A stretch of DNA of 64,000 nt from Ectobacillus sp042610425 (GCF_042610425.1 NZ_JBGJZM010000001.1:1612001-1676000); one strand, 5' to 3'; positions 1 to 9,030 are shown, counted from the stretch's first letter. The notes: generated by a model from the letters alone, not told the origin. Program-made: numbers and translations.

Positions 1-157
1 AGAGGCCCAGCCCGTTACGGTGCTGTCAGTAAATAATTTTAAATACAGTACTACGAGCATGTAGAGAAAGCCTGCGACGGAAAACATACCACCGACAATG
101 CTGGCAAGTTTTAGCGGCTAATAGGAGAAAGAAGTCATCCCGTCCATAGACAACTTC
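1..157 (-). pseudogene. C-terminal remnant of a GtrB/DPM1-like family 2 glycosyltransferase
   Basis: The minus strand, read leftwards from about 157, encodes KLSMDGMTSFSY, then a TAG stop at 118-120, then PLKLASIVGGMFSVAGFLYM and further hydrophobic sequence ending GWAS at the window edge. This matches, from memory, the first membrane segment that follows the catalytic domain in bactoprenol glucosyltransferases, where a lysine codon usually stands at the TAG. The whole catalytic domain is missing, because the sequence to the right belongs to another remnant and then to a YwaF-like gene. I read it as a dead fragment; the rest lies left of the window. Confidence 0.6.
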
Positions 158-284
158 GTTCACAATTATAATTTTTTTTCAAATACGTGATGAGTTTCTC
201 ATCCACTTGTGTGTCCTTATTTCCTGTATTCTTCACAGCTGTTCCTTCCTGGCTCGTTTTTAATGCAGACTGTAACCATTCATC
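150..284 (-). pseudogene. C-terminal remnant of an ArnT/PMT-like membrane glycosyltransferase
   Basis: An unstarted minus-strand frame just downstream of the YwaF-like gene encodes DEWLQSALKTSQEGTAVKNT followed by VDEKLITYLKKNYN. That pattern is typical of the soluble C-terminal domain of Bacillus family 39 (ArnT/PMT-like) glycosyltransferases. Similarity breaks off near 160, where the frame meets the GtrB-like remnant in another frame. There is no start codon or N-terminal membrane domain. It looks like the other half of a deletion between two adjacent glycosyltransferase genes. The assignment is from remembered family sequences, so it is moderate. Confidence 0.5.
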
Positions 285-1002
285 TTAACTTCTGCTTTAT
301 CCAAAATGGACTATAGAGTAGTAAAAAACTAATAATGAGTACTCCTTCCACTGATAAAAGATACCATGGCCATGGACCTAGATAATTCAGAATGGATGAA
401 ATCTCAGGTTTTTTCATCAAGTACAGATAATTTGCATGTAGAAAACGATTGATCAAAAATACACACCCTGCATACAAATTCACGATTAGCACACTCATCC
501 AAAGTGAGCGAAATGTCGGTTTATATTTCTCTACTGCTAGCATAAAGATACAGGCAAGAATAACACCCCCGTGAGAGACATAAAAATCAATGTATCGAAA
601 ATGCGGAAAGGAGTAGATACCCAGATCAGGTGTCAGCATGGCTTGGATCGAACTGCTTATTCCAGCAAAATATAAAAATCGAAATAAACTAACGCTCCTT
701 GTTACTAACATCACGATGGAAAGCAAAATGGAAATATCGCTAAGATGAAGAGGTAAAGTCGAACCAAGCGACCAAATATGAAAATAAAGGAACCAGATGT
801 GGTAACTGGCTTCTGCAAGAATTAAAAGAATGGCGAGTGAATAACAAAACAAATGATTCCTTTTTGACTCTGCAAACCACGTTCTAACCATGAACAGGCA
901 CATACAGAGTAACCCAATCGTTAATACGGTTAAAAGATGTTCTTCTGAAAACAATTGAAAAGGATGATTTGGATAGTCTTTTTGAAAATATGGCTGCATC
1001 AT
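280..1002 (-). CDS. YwaF-like integral membrane protein (TIGR02206 type)
   Basis: A 240-residue hydrophobic protein with about seven predicted membrane segments. The N-terminal FSEEHLLTVLTIG and the LPLHLSDISI and HGG segments match the YwaF/TIGR02206 family of Bacillus membrane proteins, whose function is unknown. It is complete at normal family length. Its stop codon overlaps the glycosyltransferase remnant downstream. No catalytic motif is recognised, so the call is by family resemblance only. Confidence 0.75.
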   Translation of the reverse strand: MMQPYFQKDYPNHPFQLFSEEHLLTVLTIGLLCMCLFMVRTWFAESKRNHLFCYSLAILLILAEASYHIWFLYFHIWSLGSTLPLHLSDISILLSIVMLVTRSVSLFRFLYFAGISSSIQAMLTPDLGIYSFPHFRYIDFYVSHGGVILACIFMLAVEKYKPTFRSLWMSVLIVNLYAGCVFLINRFLHANYLYLMKKPEISSILNYLGPWPWYLLSVEGVLIISFLLLYSPFWIKQKLR

Positions 1003-1222
1003 TTCACCTCATATTAATAAGTCTAGCTACACCCTTATTTTCACTTAAACCACCATCATTTTATTCGGTTTTGTTTATTATCAAAATTCCTCATCTTTTT
1101 CAAACTAAACTACTTTATTTAGCAGGAATTATTTTTGCAGCTTGGGCTGAATTAAAAACATACATCCATAGCATATTATTTCTTAATATCCAATATCGCC
1201 GGCGGGTTTTATCAAAAATAAT

Positions 1223-1264
1223 AAAAGAGGAAGAAAGCAAAAAATTTTGTTTTCTTCCTCTTTT
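1223..1264. terminator. Hairpin terminator between divergent-spaced surface genes
   Basis: An inverted repeat AAAAGAGGAAGAAA / TTTCTTCCTCTTTT surrounds an AT-rich loop and has A and T runs on both sides, so it could stop transcription in either direction. It lies in the 317-base gap between the YwaF-like gene and the end of the GT-C gene. As both genes are on the minus strand it most likely ends the GT-C transcript. The rest of the gap shows only promoter-like AT-rich sequence. Confidence 0.7.
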
Positions 1265-1319
1265 GTAATTAAATTATTCTTTAAATAGTTTCATCCGATT
1301 TATTCCATGGCACTTTTCC

Positions 1320-2843
1320 TTATTTTAATGTAAATATTTTCTTTTTCACAGCAATATCCCATCCTACTTTAATAAGATAGATAAAGAATAATACATTCAA
1401 AAGTGACGTTATAATCAATGGTAAGCTATACGGTAGACCGTCTGAACCACTTGTTCGGAATAAAACTGCAAAGGTATTGATAAAAATAGTTGCACTGAAA
1501 CCGGCACATAACCAAAGTAATCTTTTGTCCTTAATGTAGATAAATGCCAGTAGAGACAGGGCAGCAGCAGGGAATAAATATCTTTCATGCATACTAGTAG
1601 AAAAAGTAAAGACTCCTGAAATCTGCAAAAGCGCCGCAATAGAAGCGAATTTTGTAGTACGTCCTTTTATGTAAACAAACCACGAAAACAAGGTAACTAT
1701 AACAATAGCTATAAGTCCCCATACATGATAGTTTAGTAGAAACAAAGTCGTCGTATTTGGCTTAAAGTTGCCTCCAATAAGACTGAAGAAGTTGAATGCA
1801 TTCATCGAACCATAAGGATATTCCCCAATTGTTTTAGAATAGAGTTTAACAATCCATATCGGATCTTGTTGTAATGAAAAGGGAATAATTACCATCAATA
1901 CTGTTGCTATACTCGTAACAGCCGCTATTACAAAACGTTTTACATTTTTCAAACTAATTAGCACAAAGAAAAATACAGGAAGATAAATAATACCTTGTGG
2001 TTTCATGAGTATGGCTACTGTAAAAATAGCGGTAGCGATATAAATCTTTCCCTCACATAAGGTAAAAACTGCTAAAACAATAAGCATGGTGAAGAAGGAA
2101 TCTACCTGTCCCCAGAAAGTTGAATTGATAATAATTGCCGGATTAAATATATAAAAAGCCGACAAAAGAATACTAATTTCTAAAGAAAGATATTTTAAAG
2201 ATAGTCTATACATGATATATGCTGTTGCTACGTCAGCAAGAATAGATGGCAATTTAATTAGCAAAGTAAAATATAAATTCATCGTCTGCATTGACGCAAT
2301 TTTCCCAACTACATACAAAATATAAACAAAGAAAGGAGGATAATCGCTCCAACCGTTCATATAAAACCCACTCAGACTTTTTGCAGCGGAAGTTGCCCAT
2401 TCTTTGAAAAGATTGATGTCATAAGGAAATCCTCCTACCCATGGGGCAACAGCAATCCGTAACAATAATCCAGCTGCTAATATGGTCCAAACTAATAATT
2501 TTTTATTCTTATGAACTATAATGTTCTTATAAACGAACAAATAATAAAAGATTGTAAATACCCCAAAAAATAGAATGCTGTATAGGATAAGAGGCGCTGC
2601 ATACTTCGTATCTGTATGCTCAGTTTCTTTAAACATATCCCCATTTGGAGTGTATATGTTTCCGTTTGAAGGGGGGTGATTTGTATGAGGGGAGAAGCTA
2701 TTTCTTCCATCTTGCATACCTTGACCCAGAATAGTTGTTGAACTACAATAAAAACTCCACATAGAATAAACACTTACTGCAATGATTGCAAAAAGTACTA
2801 GGAACAATCCTATCCTTACCTTACTATCTTTTAATGTTGACAT
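1320..2843 (-). CDS. Gpi18-like membrane mannosyltransferase (COG5542 type)
   Basis: A 507-residue polytopic protein with an N-terminal membrane anchor, an extracytoplasmic loop and about ten more membrane helices. The segments FPYDINLFKEWA, YPPFFVYILY, STFWGQVDSFFTM and LMKPQGIIYLPV are hallmarks of GT-C family enzymes related to Gpi18/PIG-V, which use a lipid-linked sugar donor outside the membrane. The aspartate in PYDINLF is the likely catalytic acid by analogy. GGAGAGG precedes the ATG. The acceptor is unknown; the nearby glycosyltransferase remnants suggest a cell-surface glycan role. Confidence 0.75.
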   Translation of the reverse strand: MSTLKDSKVRIGLFLVLFAIIAVSVYSMWSFYCSSTTILGQGMQDGRNSFSPHTNHPPSNGNIYTPNGDMFKETEHTDTKYAAPLILYSILFFGVFTIFYYLFVYKNIIVHKNKKLLVWTILAAGLLLRIAVAPWVGGFPYDINLFKEWATSAAKSLSGFYMNGWSDYPPFFVYILYVVGKIASMQTMNLYFTLLIKLPSILADVATAYIMYRLSLKYLSLEISILLSAFYIFNPAIIINSTFWGQVDSFFTMLIVLAVFTLCEGKIYIATAIFTVAILMKPQGIIYLPVFFFVLISLKNVKRFVIAAVTSIATVLMVIIPFSLQQDPIWIVKLYSKTIGEYPYGSMNAFNFFSLIGGNFKPNTTTLFLLNYHVWGLIAIVIVTLFSWFVYIKGRTTKFASIAALLQISGVFTFSTSMHERYLFPAAALSLLAFIYIKDKRLLWLCAGFSATIFINTFAVLFRTSGSDGLPYSLPLIITSLLNVLFFIYLIKVGWDIAVKKKIFTLK

Positions 2844-2992
2844 TGAATTACCTCTCCATCTACTTTGTTTCCTAATACTACGTAATTTCTAATTACTTTC
2901 TTACAACTAGTTTCCATATTTCACAGTAACATTGATAACTAGTTTTTAACAAGAAGAAAAGTGACAAGTGAATGACAAAGTAATTGGTTTCA

Positions 2993-3033
2993 TTAGTAAA
3001 AAGACATATTCTGCGAATATGTCTTTTTACTAA
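2993..3033 (-). terminator. Terminator of the VIT-family transporter gene
   Basis: A strong hairpin, TTAGTAAAAAGACATATT with its exact complement and a five-base loop, sits about 57 bases beyond the stop codon of the minus-strand transporter gene. A/T runs are built into the stem base. Confidence 0.7.
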
Positions 3034-3089
3034 TTTATACTGACAATAAGTACTTAGTAATGTTGGTACCCACCACTTCACTTACTACG

Positions 3090-3800
3090 TTACGATATTA
3101 ATTTCGCAATCGTAAACGCAATACCAGCAGCTAATCCGCCTACTAAAGTTGTTTGCCATGCACTCTTAAATGGCTTGGATCCAGTAAATGTGCCCTTCAC
3201 ATATCCAAAAATAAACAACGCAATCAGTGTCATAACAACGGAAACTAAAAGTGCTGAATCTGGTTTGGAAATAAACATATATGGAGATAAAGGAATAAGA
3301 CCACCTACTATGTATGATATTCCAATCGTAAGGGAACTATTTAATGCACGTTTCGGTTCAGGCTTTTCAAGTCCTAGTTCATATTTCATCATAAAATCAA
3401 CCCATTTTTCATCATCTTTACTGATCGCATCGACAGCCGCATTGACTGTTTCATCAGGAATATTCCACTGACGTAATATGTCTGCTACTTCTTCCCGTTC
3501 GCGATTTGGCAATTCAATTACTTCTTTTCGTTCCCGTTCCAATTCAGACGCATAGTGTTCTTCATCTGTACGAGCAGCAAGAAATCCACCAAGTCCCATT
3601 GCAATCGATCCTGCAGCAACTTCTGCCACACCTGCAATTACAACCAAACTTGTAGTAGGAACGCTACCTGATAATCCGGCTGCTAGAGCAAACGGAACCG
3701 TGAGTCCATCGGCCATTCCAATGACAACATCCCGAATAAATTCAGGTGCCAAAAAGTGACTTTCTTCATGGGTTTCTTTATTCATTCCATTCTCTGACAT
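3090..3800 (-). CDS. VIT1/CCC1-family iron or manganese transporter
   Basis: A 236-residue membrane protein of the VIT1/CCC1 family, which moves Fe2+ or Mn2+ out of the cytosol. The first helix region RDVVIGMADGLTVPFALAAG and the following GVAEVAAGSIAMGLGGFLA are the conserved family motifs. Between helices 2 and 3 lies a glutamate-rich cytoplasmic stretch (about residues 85-125) that binds metal in plant VIT1. GGGGGAG stands before the ATG. A near-consensus Fur box 50-70 bases upstream suggests iron control. Metal specificity cannot be read from the sequence. Confidence 0.9.
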   Translation of the reverse strand: MSENGMNKETHEESHFLAPEFIRDVVIGMADGLTVPFALAAGLSGSVPTTSLVVIAGVAEVAAGSIAMGLGGFLAARTDEEHYASELERERKEVIELPNREREEVADILRQWNIPDETVNAAVDAISKDDEKWVDFMMKYELGLEKPEPKRALNSSLTIGISYIVGGLIPLSPYMFISKPDSALLVSVVMTLIALFIFGYVKGTFTGSKPFKSAWQTTLVGGLAAGIAFTIAKLIS

Positions 3801-3850
3801 AGAAATTCTCCCCCTTTATGTTCCAAATCAACTGTTTTTCTAATAGCTAC

Positions 3851-3869
3851 GATAATGAAAATCCTTATC
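3851..3869. promoter_or_regulatory. Probable Fur box upstream of the VIT transporter
   Basis: The 19-base site GATAATGAAAATCCTTATC matches the classical Fur consensus GATAATGATAATCATTATC at 17 of 19 positions. It is 50-70 bases before the transporter start codon, where it would overlap or flank a promoter. PerR-like binding is an alternative because the two motifs are related. Confidence 0.65.
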
Positions 3870-3889
3870 GTTACCCTTAAAATGCCACA

Positions 3890-3917
3890 TGGTGCTATTA
3901 CATATGTAATAGCACCA
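3890..3917. repeat. Perfect 28-base palindrome
   Basis: The two 14-base halves (TGGTGCTATTACAT and its complement) are identical in inverted orientation with no spacer. It lies between the start of the VIT transporter and the end of the DMT exporter gene. No clear T run follows on either strand, so it could be a weak terminator of the exporter gene or an operator. Confidence 0.6.
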
Positions 3918-4011
3918 CGTTAGAATTTCAGTATAATTTGATTATTTTTATTATATCATATTTACGAGAGTCGTACATGTTTTTACCAATAGGAAGCGCT
4001 CTGCATGAAAA

Positions 4012-4980
4012 CTACGCACTTACCTCCTCTTTACGAGTAACTGTACCTTTATGTGAAACATAGCTATGTATAATCATCCCCATAATAAGAAGCAACATTC
4101 CGAACCAAGAAAGTGCGGTAGGTAACGAATTAGGAAACAATATCCATTCACCCATTACAGTAAACAATACTTCCATAGATTGCGTAGCTTCGACTGCTGC
4201 TAGCTTCTGCATATTACCTCTCACCATGTCGGTTGCATGAAAAAAGAGAACCGTTGCAATTGCTCCTGAACAAATCGCAACTATAGAAGATTGCAACATT
4301 TGTCCTTGACTTGGTAAACCAACCGTAAAGATCCCGTATACAGAAAGCAGTAGCCAAAAAGGTAAGCTTGCAATTGTCATACCTAACACGCGCTGATACG
4401 TATCTAACCGCCCATCACAAGCATCCATCATTTTACGATTGCCTAGTGGATAGGCAAAGGATGCAAATAGAACAGGTATACTCCCAAGCAAAACTTCTTG
4501 TAAAGATAAATGATTTGCCTGTTGCATCTGCATAAGAACAATGCCTATTAGAACAATGCTAGATATAGCAAGACCTCTCCCTGGAATTTGTCCCCGAACC
4601 TTCACAGGCCCCTTTGATGTTTGAAGGGTCAACGAGAAAAACGGTGCCAGCAAGGAACCAGATATAATCGTAATTTGCCACGTTCCCGCCGTAAGCCATC
4701 CTGGTGCAAAGGCAGCTGCAAAGCAAAGCGGCGCATAGAATAAGCCAAATCCTACAAAGCTCCACAAAAGCCATGTCCCTGGCTTCTCCTTCAACATTTG
4801 CCAAAGAGGACGCATTCCCCTTCTCATTATGACCAAAAGCAGCAGAAAAGGAACGGTAAACATATACCGTAATGATGCACTCCAAATCCAGCTTCCACCC
4901 GAAAGCTCCATAAAGCGATTAAAGATAAAGGAGGAAGAAAAAAAGAAAGCTGCCAAAACTCCTAAAATAATTGGTCGCAA
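4012..4980 (-). CDS. EmrE-type multidrug exporter of the DMT superfamily
   Basis: About ten membrane helices in two repeats, with SSSFIFNRFMELSGGSWIWS near the N-terminus, place this with the PF13536 multidrug-resistance efflux family of the drug/metabolite transporter superfamily. I chose the TTG at 4980 because GAGGTGA lies five bases before it; the ATG six codons upstream (4998) has no ribosome-binding site. The product is then 322 residues. The substrate is unknown. The basic C-terminal tail is cytoplasmic. Confidence 0.8.
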   Translation of the reverse strand: MRPIILGVLAAFFFSSSFIFNRFMELSGGSWIWSASLRYMFTVPFLLLLVIMRRGMRPLWQMLKEKPGTWLLWSFVGFGLFYAPLCFAAAFAPGWLTAGTWQITIISGSLLAPFFSLTLQTSKGPVKVRGQIPGRGLAISSIVLIGIVLMQMQQANHLSLQEVLLGSIPVLFASFAYPLGNRKMMDACDGRLDTYQRVLGMTIASLPFWLLLSVYGIFTVGLPSQGQMLQSSIVAICSGAIATVLFFHATDMVRGNMQKLAAVEATQSMEVLFTVMGEWILFPNSLPTALSWFGMLLLIMGMIIHSYVSHKGTVTRKEEVSA

Positions 4981-4998
4981 TGTAGTCACCTCAAGCAT

Positions 4999-5335
4999 TT
5001 TATTATGTAAGAATTCTTCTAAGTCTAGCCTTTTTGTTCAACTAGCGAGATGAACAATCTACTATATCTATACTTTCAATCTAGTAGCTTTAAATTGAAT
5101 ACATGCATAATCTTATTTTTTCACAATTCATGTATTATTTAATTATACATGCAATATATCGTATGCAAGTTGTCAATTCAACCATATTTTATTTCAAAGA
5201 GATGTTGACAATTGTAGATCATTTCCAATTATTTTTTTGCTTTTTTCATATGAATTTATTATAAATATAAATACTGCGAAAATAGGGTACCTTTTTGCGA
5301 TTCTTGCTTCTTTGGAATTGCTGCGTTTTAAGATT
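4999..5335. other. Intergenic region, promoter of the DMT exporter gene
   Basis: An AT-rich gap of about 340 bases between the exporter start and the prfC terminator. It should hold the exporter promoter. I see several ATGCAT/ATACATG half-sites but no convincing operator and no supported gene. Confidence 0.4.
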
Positions 5336-5379
5336 GCACAAAAAACAGACCGCTGCACTTTTTCGCACGGCGGTCTGTT
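5336..5379 (-). terminator. prfC terminator
   Basis: AACAGACCGCCGTGCG pairs with its complement across a short loop and is followed on the minus strand by a run of six T. It begins 11 bases after the prfC stop codon. Confidence 0.85.
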
Positions 5380-5389
5380 ACTAGTTTCC

Positions 5390-6961
5390 TTACATACTGC
5401 TTTCCAATGTCATTTTTGGATGCTTTTGTTGGAACATACGGAATACGAAATCATTTTCAAATAGAAGTACAGGATTTCCTTCGCGGTCTTCGACGTGCAT
5501 AACGCGTGAATCGAACATATCGTCTTCTAGTTCTTCCTTTTTCGTCCACATGGCAATACTATGCTTCATCGGAACCATATCAATATCTACATTGTATTCA
5601 GCCTTCATTCGATATTCGAATACTTGGAATTGTAGTTCCCCTACTGCTCCTAAAATGTAATCCCCAAAAAACGGAGTGCGGTAGAGCTGCACAGCTCCTT
5701 CCTGTACAAGCTGCGTCATCCCTTTATCGAATTGCTTATGCTTCATCGCATTTTTTGCATGCACCTTCATAAACAATTCTGGTGGGAATTTCGGCAAGGC
5801 TTCATATTGGAATACATCATTTCCGTCCATAATGGTATCTCCAATTTGGTAAGTTCCAGAATCATACAATCCGATAATATCACCGGGATATGCTTCTTCA
5901 ACCGTTTCTCGATCCGATGCTAAGAATTGCTGCGATTGACCAAGCTTTATTTTTTTACCCGTACGTGCTAACGTCACCGACATACCGCGCTCAAATTTAC
6001 CTGAGCACACACGAACAAATGCAATGCGGTCGCGATGGGCCGGATTCATATTGGCCTGAATTTTAAAAACAAATCCTGAAAAATGGGGATAATCAAGACC
6101 TATCATTCCTGATGTCGAATTTCTTGGCTGTGGTGAAGAAGTCAACTCAATAAATGCGTCGAGAAATGATTGTACACCGAAGTTCGCAATCGCACTTCCG
6201 AAAAATACAGGCGTTAACGTACCATTTTTCACTTTTTCAACCGAAAAATCATTACCTGCTTCATCTAATAAAGCTAGCTCTTCGGTTAAAGTTTCAAGGT
6301 AAGAAGGATCAATTTCTTTTTTTACTTCATCAGTAATATGCTCACCGTCAAAGTTAGTGAAAAAAGATTCTTTGTTACCGCGGAATACTTCTATTTTCTT
6401 CTCAAATCGATCATATGTACCTTGGAATCGTTTTCCCATGCCAATAGGCCACGTAACCGGGTACGATTCAATTCCAAGCACTTCTTCAATTTCAGCAAGA
6501 AGTTCTAGCGGTTCTTTCCCTTCTCGGTCTAGCTTATTAATAAAGGTAAGAATGGGAATACCTCGCATCCGACATACTTTGAAAAGCTTGATTGTTTGCG
6601 CTTCAATCCCCTTTGTTCCATCAATAACCATGACCGCACTATCAACTGCAGTTAACGTTCGATACGTATCTTCACTAAAATCTTGGTGACCTGGTGTATC
6701 CAAAATGTTAATCCGATGGTCTTTGTATAAAATTTGCATCACACTTGATGTAACGGAAATTCCACGTTGCTTTTCAATTTCCATCCAGTCTGATTTTGCA
6801 TATTTCCCTGTTTTTTTCGCTTTTACTGTCCCTGCTGAACGGATTGTACCACCAAGGAGCAAAAGCTTTTCTGTCAATGTCGTTTTCCCAGCATCTGGGT
6901 GAGAAATAATTGCAAACGTACGACGTGACGAAATTTCTTTATTCATTTGCTCACTAATCAT
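5390..6961 (-). CDS. prfC: Peptide chain release factor 3
   Basis: A 523-residue translational GTPase that recycles release factors 1 and 2 from the ribosome after termination. The G domain shows the P loop SHPDAGKTT (about residues 20-28), the switch II motif DTPGHQDF and the base-recognition NKLDR. The length and the later KFPPELFMKV and GAVGELQFQVFEYR segments are typical of RF3 rather than EF-G or TetM. AAGGAAT precedes the ATG. It is a single-gene unit with its own terminator. B. subtilis lacks this gene but the B. cereus group has it. Confidence 0.95.
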   Translation of the reverse strand: MISEQMNKEISSRRTFAIISHPDAGKTTLTEKLLLLGGTIRSAGTVKAKKTGKYAKSDWMEIEKQRGISVTSSVMQILYKDHRINILDTPGHQDFSEDTYRTLTAVDSAVMVIDGTKGIEAQTIKLFKVCRMRGIPILTFINKLDREGKEPLELLAEIEEVLGIESYPVTWPIGMGKRFQGTYDRFEKKIEVFRGNKESFFTNFDGEHITDEVKKEIDPSYLETLTEELALLDEAGNDFSVEKVKNGTLTPVFFGSAIANFGVQSFLDAFIELTSSPQPRNSTSGMIGLDYPHFSGFVFKIQANMNPAHRDRIAFVRVCSGKFERGMSVTLARTGKKIKLGQSQQFLASDRETVEEAYPGDIIGLYDSGTYQIGDTIMDGNDVFQYEALPKFPPELFMKVHAKNAMKHKQFDKGMTQLVQEGAVQLYRTPFFGDYILGAVGELQFQVFEYRMKAEYNVDIDMVPMKHSIAMWTKKEELEDDMFDSRVMHVEDREGNPVLLFENDFVFRMFQQKHPKMTLESSM

Positions 6962-7225
6962 AATTGCATTCCTTTCCGATGAAAATGTATATAAAAAATC
7001 TAACGATGTAAGATATCATCGTAGTCAAAACAAAACGCACCAGTTCCTTCTACTCAGCACTTCTTATCATATCAAATCCTCACCCGTAGTTAAAGTTCTA
7101 CTTATCATTCTCATAAGAAAATATCAATTTTTCTTTGTATAATACTTGAACTTCAGCATAATGTAATCTATAATAAACATCGTCTTTACGATAATTTTAT
7201 ATTTACAAAATCCTCATCAATCCGA

Positions 7226-7412
7226 TGAGGTAGAGGTCGCGGCCTTTAAAAGTACGACGGACGAGATGCAGAGAACATCGACCGACTCCGTCTGGAAAGG
7301 AAAGGCTGCCGAAGTTTGTGCTTTTTTCTGGGAGCATGAGCTGGGACTGTTTTCGAATAGGAACAGGACTGTCACATGTGCAAAAACCGGTACATGTGAT
7401 GAGCTATCTTAC
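7226..7412 (+). ncRNA. Lysine riboswitch (L box) aptamer
   Basis: The conserved L-box blocks appear in order: GTAGAGGTCGCG, TTTAAAAGTA, GCCGAAGT, CTGGGACTG, GGACTGTCACATGTG and GAGCTATCTTACGG. P1 can form between GAGGTAG at 7226 and CTATCTT near 7404-7410. It lies upstream of a terminator and then an amino acid permease, the normal arrangement for lysine-controlled attenuation. Confidence 0.95.
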
Positions 7413-7440
7413 GGAAGGCATGATGCGGGGTAGTATATAA

Positions 7441-7471
7441 CGTCGTCAAATCCTTTTGACGGCTTTTTTTA
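7441..7471 (+). terminator. Riboswitch-controlled terminator in the permease leader
   Basis: CGTCAAA and TTTTGACG form a hairpin with a three-base loop, followed by a run of eight T. It stands between the L box and the permease start. In known lysine riboswitches lysine binding favours this terminator. Confidence 0.85.
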
Positions 7472-7512
7472 TTCCCCACTCCTTCCATATCAAAATTTTA
7501 GGAGTGTTACTT

Positions 7513-8982
7513 ATGGAAAGTACAGCTAGAAATGTTTCATTACATGAAACAACATCAAAACACACTGAATTGCGCAGAGGATTAAAATCACGTCATTTAA
7601 CGATGATTTCTCTCGGCGGAACCATTGGAACAGGATTGTTTCTCGCCAGTGGAAATTCGATTCATAATGCCGGACCGGGCGGAGCCCTTGTGTCCTATAT
7701 CGCTGTTGGGATAATGGTATACTTCCTCATGACAAGCCTTGCAGAAATGGCAACATATATGCCAGTAGCCGGTTCGTTCAGTACGTATGCAACGAAATTC
7801 GTCGATCCTTCTCTTGGATTCGCACTAGGCTGGAACTATTGGTATAACTGGGCTATTACCATTGCGGCAGAATTATCAGCTGTAACAATGATTATGAAAT
7901 TTTGGTTCCCTCAAACGTCTTCCTTATTATGGAGCGCTCTTTTCTTAGCAATTATGTTTCTATTAAATTACTTATCTGTAAAAGGGTTTGGCGAGGCTGA
8001 ATATTGGTTTTCACTCATTAAAGTCGTTACCGTTATTATCTTTTTAGTTGTTGGTACCGCTATGATTTTTGGCATCATTGGTGGAAGTGCCGTTGGATTT
8101 CAAAACTTTACCATTGCGGATGCACCGTTCCATGGTGGATTTATGGCAACGATCGGTGTCTTCATGGCAGCTGGATTTTCTTTTCAAGGAACGGAGCTTC
8201 TTGGTGTTGCTGCTGGAGAAACTGAAGATCCAAAAAAATCTATTCCACGAGCAGTAAAAAGTGTGTTTTGGCGTATTCTTCTCTTTTATGTGCTTGCTAT
8301 TTTTGTTATTAGCTGTCTTATTCCGTTTACAAACCCAGATTTAGCAAACAGCGATGTTACTGTTAGCCCGTTCACACTCGTATTTAGCCGTGCAGGGATC
8401 GCATTTGCTGCATCTGTTATGAATGCCATTATTTTAACTGCAGTATTATCTGCTGGTAACTCTGGTATGTATGCGTCCACTCGTATGCTTTGGGATTTAG
8501 CCCGTGACGGAAAAGCTCCAAAGTTTCTTGGAAAGCTTGATTCTCGCGGCGTTCCTGTAAATGCATTAATTGTTACAGCATCAATTGGTGCTGTAGCATT
8601 CCTTGCTTCATTATTTGGTGATGGCGTTGTTTATACATGGCTCTTGAATGCGTCTGGAATGTCAGGCTTTATCGCATGGCTTGGAATTGCAATTAGCCAT
8701 TATCGTTTCCGCAAAGCATATGTAACCCAAGGACGAGAAATAAGCAATCTACCATTTAGAGCAAAGTGGTTCCCATTTGGACCTATATTCGCCCTTGTTC
8801 TATGTACGATTGTTATCCTCGGCCAAGGCTATTCTGCTTTTGTAGACGGCAAAATTGATTGGAACAGCGTCATTGTCTCCTACATTGGCTTACCTGTCTT
8901 TCTAATTGTTTGGATTTGGTATAAAGTAGCGAAAAAAACAAAGATGGTTCCCCTTCAAGAATGTGAGTTTGACGAAGAATAA
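7513..8982 (+). CDS. lysP: Lysine-specific APC permease
   Basis: A 489-residue, twelve-helix amino acid permease of the APC family. The helix 1 motif MISLGGTIGTGLFLASG and the EMATYMPVAGSFSTYA motif are characteristic, and the ASTRMLWDLARDGKAP loop is conserved. I place the start at the ATG at 7513 with AGGAG eight bases upstream; the longer frame would run into the riboswitch terminator. The lysine riboswitch in its leader argues for lysine uptake and for repression when lysine is plentiful. Confidence 0.92.
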   Translation: MESTARNVSLHETTSKHTELRRGLKSRHLTMISLGGTIGTGLFLASGNSIHNAGPGGALVSYIAVGIMVYFLMTSLAEMATYMPVAGSFSTYATKFVDPSLGFALGWNYWYNWAITIAAELSAVTMIMKFWFPQTSSLLWSALFLAIMFLLNYLSVKGFGEAEYWFSLIKVVTVIIFLVVGTAMIFGIIGGSAVGFQNFTIADAPFHGGFMATIGVFMAAGFSFQGTELLGVAAGETEDPKKSIPRAVKSVFWRILLFYVLAIFVISCLIPFTNPDLANSDVTVSPFTLVFSRAGIAFAASVMNAIILTAVLSAGNSGMYASTRMLWDLARDGKAPKFLGKLDSRGVPVNALIVTASIGAVAFLASLFGDGVVYTWLLNASGMSGFIAWLGIAISHYRFRKAYVTQGREISNLPFRAKWFPFGPIFALVLCTIVILGQGYSAFVDGKIDWNSVIVSYIGLPVFLIVWIWYKVAKKTKMVPLQECEFDEE

Positions 8983-8988
8983 AAGTAG

Positions 8989-9030
8989 AAAGAGGGAAAC
9001 TCACAATTTTATGAGTTTCCCTCTTTTTAT
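8989..9030 (+). terminator. lysP terminator
   Basis: AAAGAGGGAAACTCA and its complement form a 15-base stem followed by a T run, a few bases past the lysP stop codon. Confidence 0.9.

Noticed and set aside
969..1268. 99-residue plus-strand frame between YwaF-like and GT-C genes
   Set aside because: It starts inside the YwaF-like gene, has no ribosome-binding site and ends in a terminator hairpin.
5237..5464. 75-residue plus-strand frame over the prfC terminator
   Set aside because: It runs through the prfC terminator and into the prfC 3' end in antisense; no coding character.
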